Shown: positions 33,424 to 46,600, counted from the stretch's first letter. The stretch: DNA of 64,000 nucleotides from Mrakia gelida (GCA_024345305.1 BRON01000001.1:186001-250000), one strand, 5' to 3'. Notes: a model not told the origin generated them from the letters alone. Numbers and translations: made by a program.

Positions 33424-34676
33424 GCTGGGTGGTGGTTGGGAGAGAAACGGCTGGAGGGGGAGGGATTCGAGCTTTTGTAGGGGGAAAGAATGGAGGCAGT
33501 CCTCGTATGGATGCTGTTTCGTTGGGGCTGGAGGAAGGAAGCGGTATCGAGAAGGAAGGGAAGAACAGAGTCGAACGACGCGTCGAAGGGTCGAGCGGTG
33601 CTGCTGGTTGAACGAGAGGCGAAGAGGCAAAGAAGGTCAGCACTGAGGGTAGCAGTAGAGCTCGAAGCTGTTTTAAATTGGGCAGCTTGCCATGGGCTCA
33701 CTGCGATGAGCTGAGCAAGGGTAGCGACGCTCTGCTTGCTGTTGAAGGGGCGAAAGAGCGAGTGAGGGTAGGGAAAGAAAGGTCAAGGTAGGGGGCAGCG
33801 AGGATCCGCTTGTGAGCTTCTGTTCGCTGGTGAACGGGTCTGCTTCGTTCAAATCAATTCGTAGAACTGACGAGACTGGTAGGAGGCTGAAGCAAGTGCA
33901 AGAGAGTCAGTAAACAGAGCTGAGAACGGGAGCGAGGAAGGTCGGAACGAACGAAGAAGGTTCCTTGGTCCGGGCTCGCCTTCCTTCTGTTCATCGAGCT
34001 CAGCTCCCCAGCAGCTCGAGCAGTAATGAACTTGTCCCGATCTCGAGGGCGGAGGAGGTACTGGCTGTGTATTGAACCGCTCGTTTGATAACCAGGTCGT
34101 CGAAGGCGATGAGGCAAGGGCAAGAGGGAGAGAGGGAAGGAAGGAGCTGTTGAGCTCGACTTGTTTTCGCCTCCTCTTTCCCCTTGAGTGCGACTCCTTT
34201 GGACATACAGACTGGGCAATTCCAACTGGAGCGTCCGATGACTTGCAAGCCCACGATGAGCTCCAGGCCGAGAAGAGAAGAGGGAAGCTGGGCTGGTGAC
34301 CGTTGGAAGGTTGGGGATGGAAATTCAGGAACGAAAGGAGGGAAGGACGCGAAGCGCGAGAAGGGGTCACAAGAGGGAGCTTCTCGACATTAAAACAAGA
34401 GCGATAACAACAACCAAGAGTTCCACGAGAGATCTGAGATATCAACCTAGACTCTGTTTGATGATAATCTTATCCGGCGATAAGAGGCCACCGCAGTTTC
34501 GAGCCCGATTGAGCTCCTTCCCACTTCGCCTTCCTTCCCTCTGCCCCCAACTCTCACTCATCCTCCCTCTTCTGCTTCCCCTTTCTCCCTTCTCCCTCCT
34601 CTCCTTTCTCGCCTTCGCCACCACCACACCACCTTTCTCTGCACTCTCTCAACTATCTCTCGTCGGTCCTCTCGTG
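33424..34676. other. Divergent intergenic region with a doubtful minus-strand coding signal
   Basis: About 1.25 kb between the protease (minus) and the CCCH gene (plus). On the minus strand around 33850-34260 short open blocks carry paired cysteines (SSWNCPVC, HYCSSCWGAEL) and an ending SYQSRQFYEL followed by a stop, with possible splice sites between. I could not join them into one frame with confidence, so they may be a small gene or chance. A GACGCGTC palindrome lies at 33577-33584. GAGCTC blocks occur at ~34152 and ~34507 before CT-rich leaders. Confidence 0.3.
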
Positions 34677-37600
34677 ATGAACGACCTTTCTCGCCCACCT
34701 CCTCCTCGTTCTCTACCAAACAACCCTTCCTCTCGTCGAACGGTCGGTCAAGTCCCGTCCGCTCGTCCAGCAGGTCTCCCACAGGCTCAACCTCAACAAC
34801 CAGCAGCTGCAGCAGTAGATTCCAAGAAGGGTGAGCTCGTCTTCCTTCTGTGCTACAAGGATCAGGATGGATGGTCAGAGGAAGGGAGAGCAAGCTCAGA
34901 AGACGGGTCAGGTCGAGACGAGGTGAAGGACGAGCTCGCTTGCTTCGTTCCCTCCTGGCTGGGGTCAGGCTCTCCTTCTATGGATCGAACGAGAACGAGA
35001 ACCTCTGCTCTCCTTCGTCACACCCCTCTTTCTCCCACCCTCTCAGAGCAAACGAGGTCGTCTTCAAAGCTCGCAATCTCGACTCCCTCGTCCTCGTCCT
35101 CACCCGATCTTTCCCCGAAGCACGTCTTGTCTTGCAAGGGCTGACTCTCGCTCTACTTCTTCGCTCTTTACAGACGTCTCTCACGTACCTTGCAAGTTCT
35201 ATAGATCCGGAGGTTGCACGGCTGGATCCTCGTGTATATTCGCTCACGTTCAACCAGAAGGTGAGTCATCTCCTCCCTCCTTTCCCTCCTTCCCTCTCTT
35301 CTTAGCCCAAGTTTAGAAGCTCACCTCGCCTTCCTTTCTCAGCTGGGCAACAGAAGCAACCATGCCAGTACTTCCAGAAGGGATCCTGCAAGTTCGGTCG
35401 CAAATGTACGTTCCCTTCTCTCCTTCCCCTAGTCTGATCTCCCCCTTTCACCCTCCTTCCCTTTTCGACCTTCTCACTGACGAGCTCATTCGATCTGCTC
35501 TCTTCTTCCTTCACAGGTGCCCTCGCTCACATCCTTCCAGGTCAACCGATGTCGATGGATCGCAAGAACAAGAAGGCGGCTGAAGCGCAAGCTCAAGCGC
35601 TCACGGAGAAGGTCGCGAGCTCGCTCTTCGCTTCCTCCCCCGCGACCCTACCACCCATCCCTCGAGTCAACTCCAACGGAGCTGCATCCTCGCTCAACCC
35701 CATCCCCACCAAACCTAAATCACCATCGAAACCCAACGGTCTCCCTCCCAATCCAACCACGGGAGCGTCGTCGGCTTCGCAGGAGAAGGAGACGAGCGGA
35801 GCCTCCTCCTCTACCAAGTCGAGCTGGGACCCAGCAGCCGTCGCAGCAGCATCATCTTCTCCCTCATCGGCCACGACGAAGGCACTCCCGACGACCACCA
35901 AAGGGTTCAGCTTCGCATCCCTCTTCCCTGGATCGTCAGCGTCCAAGCTCGCGAGCACGACCGCTCCTTCGTCCCTCCCACCTCGTCCTTCAGTCGCATC
36001 GGCGGTCCCCTCCTCCAGCTCGACGGCAAAGGAAGCCAAACTATCAGTCGATACCAGCCTGAACCCATCACCCTCCTCGACAGCAGCCTCCTCCATCGCT
36101 CCTACACCAGCACCGCCAGCTACAGCATCGCAACCACCAGCTTCCGCACCAGTCGCGAGCCACCCACCCTCGCTTCCTTCCTCATCCGCTCACTCTTTCC
36201 CAGCTCCTCCACCATCACACCCTCCTCCTCCAGCCGTTTCTTTCGCCTTTGGATCAGCCGTCCGTCCTCCCAACGGAACAGCTTTTCCACCAGTACAGCG
36301 GAAGGACATCGTCTTCGGAACGACAAACCGAGAGAACTCGACCACCTCCCCTCCATCCTCCTCCTTTTCCCCAACAAACCAACACCTCTCCTCTTTCCCA
36401 TCTCCTAAACCCTACTCCGCCATCCCAACGCCTATCGGTCCTCCTCACACCCGTCGAACGTCTCACGGACCCATCTCTCCTCCTGCCTCCGCGTCGTCGC
36501 ACTCTCCTCAATCCTTCCATCCGTCACCTCAGCACTTCCACCCTACTCCCACACCACTCTCGCCGACGAGAAGGCTCGCCCCTCCTTTATCGTCTTCGTC
36601 CTCGTACAACGCTGGACCTGGCGTGATCGGAAACGGAGGAGGAGCGGGTGGATCTCCCTTCTCGACTTCACCTTTCTTCGCTGGACCTCTGGGCTCGAGA
36701 GGACTCTTCCTCTCGTCCTCCTACGACAACCACGTCCTCGATCGAACAGGATCTTTCACAGCAGGACTCTCGGGAGGCCAGCCGGCGTCGATGGTCGATC
36801 TGGATCGTGGGTTCGAGAAGTGGGGAGGACGAGGAGGCAGCGAGTTGGCTGGAGAGGAGTCAGGAGACGAGTACTCAGGGAGAGTTGGCAGTAGGAGAGT
36901 CGTGGAGGAGGATGGACAAGGAGGCAGTGACGATGGAGAGGACTTCTTGCCGAGTAGTCTCAACGAGTTGTTGACGGATCAGGAGATGGAGAGGAGGATG
37001 ACGCGACGAGGATCGAACACGGGCGGCTCGTCGATGATCGCGGCACTTCCTTCTCAACAACAGCAACCTCAGTACTCGTCGAACCAGTTCGGATCAGGAA
37101 ACCACTCTCTCTTCGCCGCTCCTCATCTCCAACAACCGCTCCCTCCTCCCATCGTCGACGATCCTCGCGCTCACCTGGACTTCACTCCGCTCGATCGAGG
37201 ACACCACTCGGTTCCCTACTCCTCGACGGCGATGCGACCGAACCTAGGGATGACACCAGCAATGAGATCACCATGGGACGACGACGAGGACGCTCTCGGA
37301 GGAGCAGGAAGCGGACGAACAGTCGGACGAGGACGGAACACCCTTCGTCGACCACCGGTCCCCTTCGAGACGAACGTCGCGTCGAATGGAGAAGCCTACC
37401 CGACCGAAGGAGACGGAAGCTTCAAGATCGGACCCTCCCACGCCAGCGTCGCTTTCCTTCCCAACTTCGGAGAGCGAAGATATCCTCCCGCTCCTCCTCC
37501 TCCAACGGACTCCTTCGGTCACCCACCGACCTCTTCATCCTCCAACTTCTTCCCTCCTCCAACCAAGAACCCCTCCTCCCTCCTCTCTTCTTCCCTTCTC

Positions 37601-38212
37601 CAACGACCCACAACTCCAACGAACCACAAACCAAACCTCTCAAACGGCTTCCCGTCCGCCTTCTCGAACACCAACGCGTCCTCCCAACAACAACAACGCT
37701 GGAACCTCCCTCTCCTCTCCTCCTCTTCCTCAACAGCCAACTCCAACTCCATTTCCTCCTTCCCTAACCCTCAGCACCAGCAACAACACCATCAACCCTC
37801 TCCTCAAACCCAGATCGGAGGCTTCGGCCAGCAGCAGGCACCCCAACAGCAGCAGTACCTCCACCACGCCGCCGCCTCGTCAACAGCAACGTTGATGGCT
37901 CCTCTCAGTCCAGAGGAGCTCGCAGCGAGCCACGAGCCGGGGATGAGCTTACCTCCTGGCTTGGGGATCGGGTTGGGGAGGACGAGGATACCCTTCGGGG
38001 TGGGGGTCGAGCAGCAGAACCACCACTTCGCGTCGACGTCGAACCAGCAACAACAACAGGGCTACCCTTCGTCAAGACCCTGGTCTTCCTCCTCAACGAC
38101 GACGACCGGAGGAGGGAGATGGATCACCTCCATTGGAGCAGGAGGAGGGGTGGGGCTGCAGGCGGAGGAGGACGTCGAGGATGAGATGGACGATAATGTG
38201 CTTTTTGATTAG
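34677..38212 (+). CDS. CCCH-type zinc-finger (two-finger) RNA-binding protein with long disordered tail
   Basis: Probable cytoplasmic mRNA-binding regulator, similar in layout to the fungal Lee1-type CCCH proteins. Residues ~55-110 hold two fingers, CKFYRSGGCTAGSSCIFAH and CQYFQKGSCKFGRKCALAH, both C-x7-C-x5-C-x3-H and split by introns. The remaining ~900 residues are disordered: Ser/Pro-rich, with poly-Gln patches near the C-terminus (QQQQQ runs, HHAAAS) and an acidic end (EEDVEDEMDDNVLFD). Exons: 34677-34830, 35173-35260, 35343-35405 and 35517-38212. The long last exon is rich in CCT/TCC repeats. The start was chosen as the ATG (MNDLSRPPPPRS) nearest the leader; earlier ATGs in the same open frame exist. 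Confidence 0.88.
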
Positions 38213-38677
38213 TCTAGAGGGGAGGGTGAGTAGTCTATGCTGTTTTTGTTAGGTTTGAGCTTTCTCCGTTGTATAGGTTTCGGTTTCGGTCTTCCCGTTC
38301 GTTTCATTCGTTACAGCCATCTTGCATCATCTCTCTCGAGTCTACGTTCTTCGTTTCGTTATTTCCACGTCTTTGAGTTTCTTACACACGCGTGTTTTCT
38401 CTTCGAGCAGCCTTTATCGTATCACGCCCCTCCTATGACCCCAATCTATTTTTCTGGTTCTGGTTTCGATTCGCGAGGAGAAAGGAAAGGCAAGGACGCG
38501 ACGAGACGCGTCGAGCCCAAACCCGACGTCGCATCCGCCCCTGCCTTGGCTCTCTCTCTCGTCGAGCTTCGAATCAGCCAATTATCTCATAGATACAGAC
38601 GGAAGGAGAGATGCGTTAAATCGAAAAGCTCGAGAACGAACGAACGAACGAACGAACGATGGAACAAAGTCGCTCCC
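38213..38677. other. Convergent intergenic region
   Basis: 3' ends of the CCCH gene and the pepsin-like gene. It contains a GACGCGTC at 38505-38512 and a short AACG tetranucleotide repeat at about 38636-38658. No gene seen. Confidence 0.5.
38636..38658. repeat. AACG tetranucleotide repeat (about five units)
   Basis: Tandem AACG/GAAC units immediately downstream of the pepsin-like gene's stop codon (minus strand), so likely in its 3' UTR or terminator region. Confidence 0.85.
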
Positions 38678-41371
38678 TCAACCCAACTCAGGAACGACCC
38701 TCCCATCCCTCCCGACCGGCGCGCCTCCCCCGCCCACAGGAACCCCACTCATCTCCCTCCCTTCCAGTCCTCCACCATCGACGTTCACCCCTCCCTGCCT
38801 CGTCAAGTTCGACGCGCCAGCCGTCGTTGGAGCAGGAGAGAACGATGGCAACGGCGACGAGGCTCCGCCCGCTTGAGCAGCAGCGAACTTTGCGTTGAGA
38901 GGACCAGAGTAAGCAGTCGTAGGATCTGAGGGTCGAGGTGCACGGTCGCGACGACGTTTTCGACGGGAGAGGCAGAGGAAGAAGGCGAGGAGGGATACGG
39001 AGAGGAGGAGGACGATTCCTCCGATGATTCCGCCTGCGATGGCTCCGACGTGCGACGTGCGATGAAGGTTTGGGGGGTGGGTTGGGATTGGGAGGAGCGA
39101 AGGTGAATGGTTTTTGGGAGAAACCGACGACCTAAGAGAGAAAGAGAACGCGTCAGAGCTCGTTCGTTCGAGCTCGAGGCGAAGAGCGGACGCGAGGAAG
39201 GCAAGACCGACTTTTTTAAGAGCCGAGGAGTTTGAATCTGACCGGTAGACGTGAAGGGCGGTGTAGACTGCTCGAAGGAAGCTACAGGCGATGAAGAGGC
39301 CGCGTCAGTTGGTCGGACGCGTCTCGTTCGAAACCGGACGGAGGGCTCACGGCGCTCCGAGCTGGTAGATGTTCTCAATTGACTGATCTGACCAGGTCAT
39401 GATTGAGCTTCGACAGATCTGAGAAGGTGAAAAAGGAGTCAGTGCGATGTAAGGGAAGAAGGAAAGGGAAGAGGGAGGGAGGAAGTGGACGAACCGATTC
39501 GTTGAAGTGAGAAACGAACTCGTGGGAGTCTAGGTCGAACTGGGTTCCACCGATCTATGCGAAGGAGACATGGACGAGAGTCAGATTTTACCTGGGAAAG
39601 CGATGGAGAGGAGGAGCTCGCCGTAAACGAGACGTTGTAGAACTGATCGCAGGGAACGAGCTGTCGTCGAGCGAAACGCGAAAGCTCGTCCGTCAATTGT
39701 GAATCTTCTTCTCGTCTTTGTCGAGAGGACAAGAGGGGACTCACCCAGTAGTTGTCGACAGCAGTGAAGATCGAATCCAGAGGCCCAAAGATCTGGCTAG
39801 TCACTGACGCTGGGAGGACGAGCGAGTTCGACCCTACAAGAGGGGAGGAAGACGATGTCAGCTCGACGCGTGGAACCGAGACGAGAAACAAAGTCGACGA
39901 GACGAACAAGGTTCCAGTCGCGCGGTCTGAGTATTCCCAGCAGCTCCGAGGGTCAGAGAGTCTCCGTTGAAGGTCATGCCGTCGAGCTGTGGGAGGGAAG
40001 AGCAAAACGAAGCTCAGCCCTTGTCGGCGAGAAGGGAAAGAGAGTCGAGCTCACAGGGATCCACCAGCCGTCGAAGTCGGGGAGTGAGGGAACCCAAGTC
40101 CTTTGAATACACGAAGGAGTAAGTGAATTAGCCTCTCGAGCTCCCTGAAGGAGATGAAGGCGAGCGAGGGACTCACAAACTCCCAGAGTTACCCGAGCTC
40201 GACCTGCCGTTCAAATCGACTCCTCCCCAGTTCAGCATCCCTCCAGAACTCGTTCGATGCGAGACGTCAGGTGAGTCGAGATCAATCCCGACGGTGAAGT
40301 AGGGGAGGGATCCGTTTTCGAGTCGATTGCCGATCAGGGTCGACGAAAGATTGGAGGACTGAGAAGGAGAGCGAGGAGGGTGAGCTTGGCTCGACGTGAC
40401 TCGCGAGCTCGAGGAAGGGTGATGACAGAGAGAGGAGAACTTATTTCGGTACCCAAGCCAAACAATCCCTGGGATCTGTCGTAGTAGAAGATACCTCCTG
40501 CTTCCGTTGCGACTGAAGGAGATCGTTGAAGGGTCAGCGAAGCACGTCGCTTTCGTCGAAAGCGAGAACGAGATTCGACTCACGAGCTAAGTCCTGGCTC
40601 GCCACGGCGTAGTTCTCAAACGAGCTCGTTCCTAGAGCAGTGAAAGAGTCGCTACCGAGGTAAGCTTGGCCAGAGAGGGTCGAGTCGATGTTGAGAGGAG
40701 CAGGGGTCGACGTGATGTTCTGATCGTTGGTATTCGAAAAGGAGAGGAGTTTGTCGAAGGATCAGCGTCGCGGATGATTGAGGTTCGACAGTATACTGGG
40801 TGAAAGGTACTCACAGCGAAGGTGGAATATGCAGAGGCGTTGAATCTGAGGGAAACGAAGGTGAGTACGAACGGGTCAGCTCGTCGAGATTATTTCTCCC
40901 CGCCCCCTTCCTCGCGTCGAAGACTCACGGTACAGCCTCTTGCTGACATCTATCCCAGCCCGTAGACGGTATACTGCATCCAGTCAATGAGGCGTTCTAG
41001 TTCAGCTCGAGCTTCTGTAGCGACGAGAGGGACGAGATGAGCCGGGAACTGACCATTCGACTGAAGGAACGACGAGACCGTTCGCGTTGAAGACGAGCGT
41101 CAGGTTGAGCGATTGAGGGGGGGTCCCGAGGGTTGAGGAGAGAAAATCAGATCCACTGGATGAGAAGGAAGCGGTGCGTCAGCGAAGGGAAGCAGGCGAA
41201 CGAGCGGAGCACTGAAGGACGAGCTCACGTTCCCCAGTTGTAACGAAGGAGGGGAAGGTCGAGGATGGTTCCGTTTCCTCTGAAGGAAGGCTGCTCTGGA
41301 AGGGGAGCTGTGGTGGTATGCGAGTAAGCAAGAGAGGCGAGAAGGGCTCCGCTGACAAGGACATGCAGCAT
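38678..41371 (-). CDS. Pepsin-like (A1 family) type I membrane protein, probably catalytically inactive
   Basis: Signal peptide MLHVLVSGALLASLAYS. The fold is shown by LRYNWGT, STLGTPPQSLNLTLVF, SQGLFGLGTEI, DLDSPDVSHRTSSGGMLNWGG, DFDGWWIPLDGMTFNGDSLTL and LVLPASVTSQIFG. A transmembrane segment (AGGIIGGIVLLLSVSLLAFF) precedes a basic RRKRRR stop-transfer and a ~75-residue cytoplasmic tail. Where active members have D-T/S-G, this protein reads FNANG at the first site and LEPWSNS at the second, so neither catalytic Asp is present in my assembly. The second site is assembled across a GTTCGT-donor intron. It may act as a receptor-like or wall protein rather than a protease; function is inferred. 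Many short exons; start at 41371, stop 38680-38678. Confidence 0.75.
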
Positions 41372-42186
41372 GCTGAAGAGAGAGCGAGAAGGAGGCGAGG
41401 CGAGGAAGGTGGGTGTTGAAGGGGAAGAGCGGTCGTCGAGCGAGAGAGGCTCTGTTGGAGACAACAGACCTGCGGCTTCGTTCCTCTGATGTACATAGTT
41501 ATGCGAACATGTGTCGAGCGAGGAAGGAACGGGAGCAAAGGAAGGAGAGAAGGCAAGCTCGAGCTCAGCACCGCTCCCTTCCTCTCGACGTTCCCTGCCC
41601 AAATATCCTGAACGATGAGCTTGATTCTTGATTCCTTGGACGAGGACCTATTGTTGATATCAAAGATGGATATGAGCCTGTCAGAACAAGTGGGCGAGTT
41701 GGAGGAGGGAAGGAAAATCGCTGGAAGATGGGGAGGGAGGGAGGGAAGGGACGTGCAAGCTCACTTTCCACGACTGCCCCGAGCAGATCCTTGATTCGAG
41801 AACATCGCGACCCAGTTCCAGCTCAAAAAAGGTGTCAGCGGACATTGGTTCAGCAGCATGAGCGTCTGAGAAAAAGAAAATGGGAGGAGGGTTGCTCATG
41901 GGGATAGGAAGAACCGAAGGAGGTTTCGTCGACCTTTCCTCTCCCTCTTCCCCACCGTCACGACCCTTTCTGCTCCTTTTCTTCTTCGTTCGCCACTCCA
42001 TTGTCGACGGGACCTCCAGCTTCACACTTCCTTACCAAGGTGAGTCGCGTTTTCAAGCTTGAGTGAAGAGAGAAGGTCAACCAACGACGGAACAGATCAA
42101 GCGTCGAGCTCACCCTTGCTCCTTCCCTCTCCCCTTCTCAGTCTTCGACCTCGCCCTAGCAGATCTTCTCCCAGCAAGTCAACACC
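41372..42186. promoter_or_regulatory. Divergent promoter region between pepsin-like and F-box-like genes
   Basis: Shared 0.8-kb upstream region. On the plus side, blocks ending CAAG|GTGAGT (~42040) and starting after CTCAG (~42140) look like spliced 5' UTR of the F-box-like gene. A GAGCTC block near 41558 lies on the pepsin-like side. Confidence 0.4.
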
Positions 42187-43206
42187 ATGGTGAAGTTAAG
42201 CATATGCTCGCTCTGAAATCAGCAAGAGTGAAGATCTGGACCTAACGAGCTGCTTTCTACCTTTCCCAGCTCCCCTTCGACGTCCTTCTCGTCATCTTCT
42301 CGTTCTCCAACAAACCCACTCTCGCCGTTCTGGGACGCGTATCGTTGGAATTCTTGGAGGCCACTTCACCTATGCTGTATCGGGAGGTATCCTTGAAGAC
42401 GATCGAAGAGTTGGAAGGGTTGTTCTGCGAGAGAAAGAGGAAGAACGATGCGGTGAGCTCGACCTCTCTTCCTCTCCCTCCCGCTTACCATCCTTGTCTC
42501 CCTCGAGCCTCGAAGCTGTTGCTGACCTCTTCTGACACTCCTCTTTTCTCAGAACTCTAGCCTATCTCGAATCAACCACCACCTCAACCTGTCCCAAATT
42601 CAGACCCTCTCCCTCGACTTCACGAACCTCCCGTCCGTCCCCGACTCCCTCGCCATCTCCCTCTCCAGATTCCCGAATTCAGGTCCCCTCCCTGTAGACA
42701 CTCTTCGAATCTCCTTCAAGCACGGCCATGTCTTCCTTCTTCCCACTCTCTACTCTTCCCTCCTCTCCCTCCTCGATCCCATCCGCCTCCGATTCGACGG
42801 GTCAACGAACAGCAGGTCGTCAACTCGTCATTTCGACTTCCCCAAAGCTCCCTTACTCTCCCGCTTCGCAAGACTCCAAGAGGTTGAGTTGGAGGGAGCG
42901 GTCTTCTCCAAGGTCGTCTCGGATACAGGTCTTCCCTATCTCGCCTTTCTTCCACCTCCATCGCCAAACGTTCGTCGCGTCGTTCGACTTCACCTCTCGT
43001 CCCTCTTCAACGTCCTCAATCCGGACGCGGCGTCGTACGTCGGATGGATGACTTCAGCGGCGAGCTCCCTGTTCGCACTGGATCTGATGGAGCAGCGGTC
43101 CATCGTTCTCGTTGTTCGATCGGAGGAGGAGAGGAAGGAGACGGAGCGAGCGGTTTTGAAGGTGGAGGAGAAAAGGAGGTCGTTGTTCGTTGTTGAGCTG
43201 AGCTGA
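42187..43206 (+). CDS. F-box-like protein (hypothetical)
   Basis: Probable SCF-type adaptor, by weak similarity only. The ATG at 42187-42189 is followed at once by GTGAAG. If this is an intron (42190-42269), the protein begins M-LPFDVLLVIFSFSNKPTLAVLGRVSLEFLEATSPMLYREVSL, which fits an F-box start (LP-x-x-V/L-L-x-x-I-L/F-S). Exons: 42187-42189 (ATG only in coding terms), 42270-42453 and 42553-43206. The rest, about 215 residues, alternates Leu-rich segments (IQTLSLDFTNLPS, LQEVELEGAVF, RVVRLHLSSLFNVL), suggestive of irregular leucine-rich repeats. The second F-box-like gene at 47698 has a similar plan. No closer assignment is possible. Confidence 0.65.
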
Positions 43207-43689
43207 AGGCTTGAGGTGAGCCTTCAAGGACTCAAGTCTGCTGTGCGAGCTATGCTCTTTGACTGACGTTCATCGATCGAATCGCCGCCGCAGGAGCTGG
43301 TCTTCCTCTCGAGGACGACGCGTCGATTCCTGTGGGATCGAGTTTGGGTGTTTCTGCTTTGCTTTTCTTGATTCTTCGCTAGTGCCACAGTTTGATATCT
43401 CCATCTAGCATATGCCAAGCCCTCATCCTCGATATCACTCTCTCTTCGCGAAAGGCACGTCGAGAAAGAACTTGAAATCGAGTCGAACGAAACGAACTCG
43501 ACGCGTCGGACGACCTTTATCCACGATCTTTCTCGCTTCCTCGCCATCTTCGCCGCCACAGTATCCCTGGAGCAGTTGTATCATATGAATACAAATGTAG
43601 AAAAGTAGGAGAGACATAAACGCGGACAGAGCAATCTAAAACATATCTGAGAACAAAATAAGGAGGAAGAAAACGAGGAACGAGAAGCG
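43207..43689. other. Convergent intergenic region
   Basis: 3' ends of the F-box-like and phosphate transporter genes. Two GACGCGTC palindromes lie here (43317-43324, 43500-43507). No gene seen. Confidence 0.5.
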
Positions 43690-46600
43690 CTACCAATTGG
43701 GAGCATAAAGAACGACAGCCGTGAGGCATCCTGCGATGGTACCGACGACGGGGACGGTGATGACCCATCCGGAGACGATCCAAGCGAGACCTCGCCAGTT
43801 GAAGGATTTGACTGAGCGAACGCAAACGAGGGAGAAAAGGTCGTCAGTTTCGGTTCATCCTCCAACGCGAGCAGAGTAGAAAAAAGACGTAGGACTCACT
43901 GTCTCCGTTGCAAAGGGCAACTCCGATGGTAGCTCCAGTGATGCACCTGGTTTGAGGAAGAAAGGGAAAAGAGGAAGTCAGTGAGAGGCTTGAGCTCGCG
44001 GGTACGACGACGCGAACGAATCACTGCTCACATGGTCGAAGAGACGGGAAGTCCGTATTGCGAGGCCAATAAAACCGTGATGGCCGCACCGAGCTCCATG
44101 CTGAATCCTCGCGAAGGGGAGTGGAGAGTGAGCCTGTTACCGAGGACTCGCATAATGCTGAGAAAAGGCGAAAAGGAGGAAGAAGAGCGTGAGCTTTCCA
44201 GCGAAGATGCGCGAGACGAGAGAGAAGGTGCGAGAAGAGCGAGGCTCACTTGTATCCGTACGTAGCGAGACCAAGGACCTGATGATCACGTGAAGAAAAA
44301 GAGAGAGAGAGAAAGAGGGTTAGCGAGATGGGAGGAGAGGAGAGTCGACGCGACGAGGGTGGAGGAACGCACGATCATGGCTCCTCCGAAGGCGAGAATC
44401 CAAACGGGAGTCTCGGTGGTGGACTTGAGAGGTTGTCCAGATTTCCAGATGGAGTAGACTGAGGAATGGTGGAGGAAGACGGTCAGTCGATGTCGAAGAA
44501 AGAGACGAGAAGAGAGGACGCGTCGAGCGAAGAGCAGAGCAGGGACTTACTGGCAGAGTAGGGACCGATAGCGTTAGCGACATCGTTCGCTCCGTGAGCG
44601 AAAGAGGCCGTGCAAGCGGTGAGAACCTGGAGGAAGGAGAAGAGATGCTCGGTCTCGTTGGGGTACTGAGTAGCGGCTGAGAAGAGGAGACGAGGACGAA
44701 AGTGGTTAGCGAAAGGGCTCGTCGAAAGATCAAAGGACGAGCAAACGACTTACTAGCATGCATCGCCTCGAGTCGAGAGACTTCAGCCTTCGAGACTCCC
44801 TCTGCCTGAAGAGCATGGACGTCGACTGTTTTCGGGGAGGAGGCAGAGCGGTCAGGTCTGGCGGTCGAACGGAGGGAAGAGGAGCGAGAGAAACGAACCT
44901 GTGGTTCCGTGAGTGAGCAGACCGAGGATCTTGTATCGAAGGATGATCTTGAGGTTGTCCTTGGCCCACCAGTCCTGTTCGGGATCGAGCTCCGAAGGGT
45001 CCTTGGTCTCGACAGCAGCAAGAGGGATGGTCGTTCGGGGAGCAGCGGGAGACTCAGCCTCGCCTTCGATGTCCTTCTCCTTGGTGTTATCGTTCGAGTG
45101 GATCTCAGCGGAGGCGGCTAAGAGGAAAGGACGCGAGCAAGATGAGTCAGAAGAGGTGGAAAAGAGAGAAGAAGGGAAAGAAGAACTCACAGCTGGAGGA
45201 GACGGGATCGTGCGTTCCATCGTCGTCGTCGTTGTAGACTCGGTAGTCGGGGACGTGGGAAGCAGCAGCTCCAATCTGACCAGCGTCAGCGGGAGCCTCT
45301 CGCTTCCAGAGAAGGGGACCGTAGAAGAAGTGGAACCAGCGGATCGCTAACAAGGGAAAGAGGGAAGACGAGGGTCAGACGGCGAAGCGGACTGGAAGTC
45401 AAACGAAGAGCCAGAACTCACTGTAGTCCTTTTTGACCACCTTCGCGTGAACGTAGGGAAGCCAAAACAGCATGGCGAGACTAGGGTCAAAACGGAAGAG
45501 GGACGTTTTCGTCAGCAATCGGCGGGAGGAAAGCGACGCGAGCAGAATCGAGAGAGAACTCACATGGTGACGACGGCGGCCGTTCCAACGATCGCAGCGG
45601 CAACAGTGGTCTCCGGCAGCTTGTCAAGGTTGAGAGAAGGGGATCCCTAATGGATGGAGTGAAGGTGGAAGGAGGAGGCGGATCAGTGGGCTGCTCGCTC
45701 CGCGTCGGAGCCCCTTCGTTCGCGACGTACCTTGTAAACGATGCTCATGGTGAGAACAGCGGTGACGAGGAAGAAGTAGAGAGGCGAGGTGTAGAGAGCC
45801 ATCTTGATGGAGTTCTCTCGGACGAGAACGACATACTGCGAGGAAGAAGCGAAGACGCGTCAGTTTGACTTTCCGCTCGTTCGTTTCGACTGGGTGCGAA
45901 GCTCACCTTGGTGAAGAGGAAGAGAATGGCTCCGAAGACGGCAGCAATTCCGGGAGCGATGATGAAACTAGAAGATCAAACAGGCGAGGGGGTCAGCGTG
46001 AGAAGCCTCGCGTCGTCCGAAGGGCGATGAGACTCACCCAGCGAAGATCGTTCCGAGACCCTTTCCTCCGTTCCATCCCCATTGAACGGAACTGGCTCCT
46101 CCAACGGCCACTCCGACTCCGGCGAGAGCAGAAACGATTGAGTACTGTTTGGAAGAGGCGAAAGGGAAGCGTGAGCTGGAGAAGCGGACGCGAACGAGAC
46201 AGACGGAATATGAAAGACGAACGGTGGTCGACACGGGCCAGGACTGCTTCGTGCAGAACATCAACCAGCAAGCAGAGGTCATCAAAGCACCTGCGAAGAA
46301 GGGCGAGCGAACGAGCAGGTCAGATCGGGCGACGCCTCGAGCCAAGGGAAGGGAGTTTTTGCGACTCACAGGTGAACGCCAGCATCTGAACTCCTGCGTT
46401 TCCCTCGAAGGAGGAGAGGGAGATGATTCCGTTCTTGATGGTGGAGGCGACCTTAGCACCGACAAGGACAGCTCCAAGGAACTCGCCTGACGAAGGAAGG
46501 GGAAGGGAGAGGGAGACGGGAGGTTGAGCTCGACAGGGAACTCGGGTTGAATCGAGCACGAGGAGAGAACGAGGAATACTCACAGAAAGCAGCACATATA

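Noticed and set aside
35593..37895. Open frames opposite and in alternate frames of the CCCH gene's long last exon
   Set aside because: Low-complexity CT-rich coding sequence leaves all frames open; no family text in the alternates.
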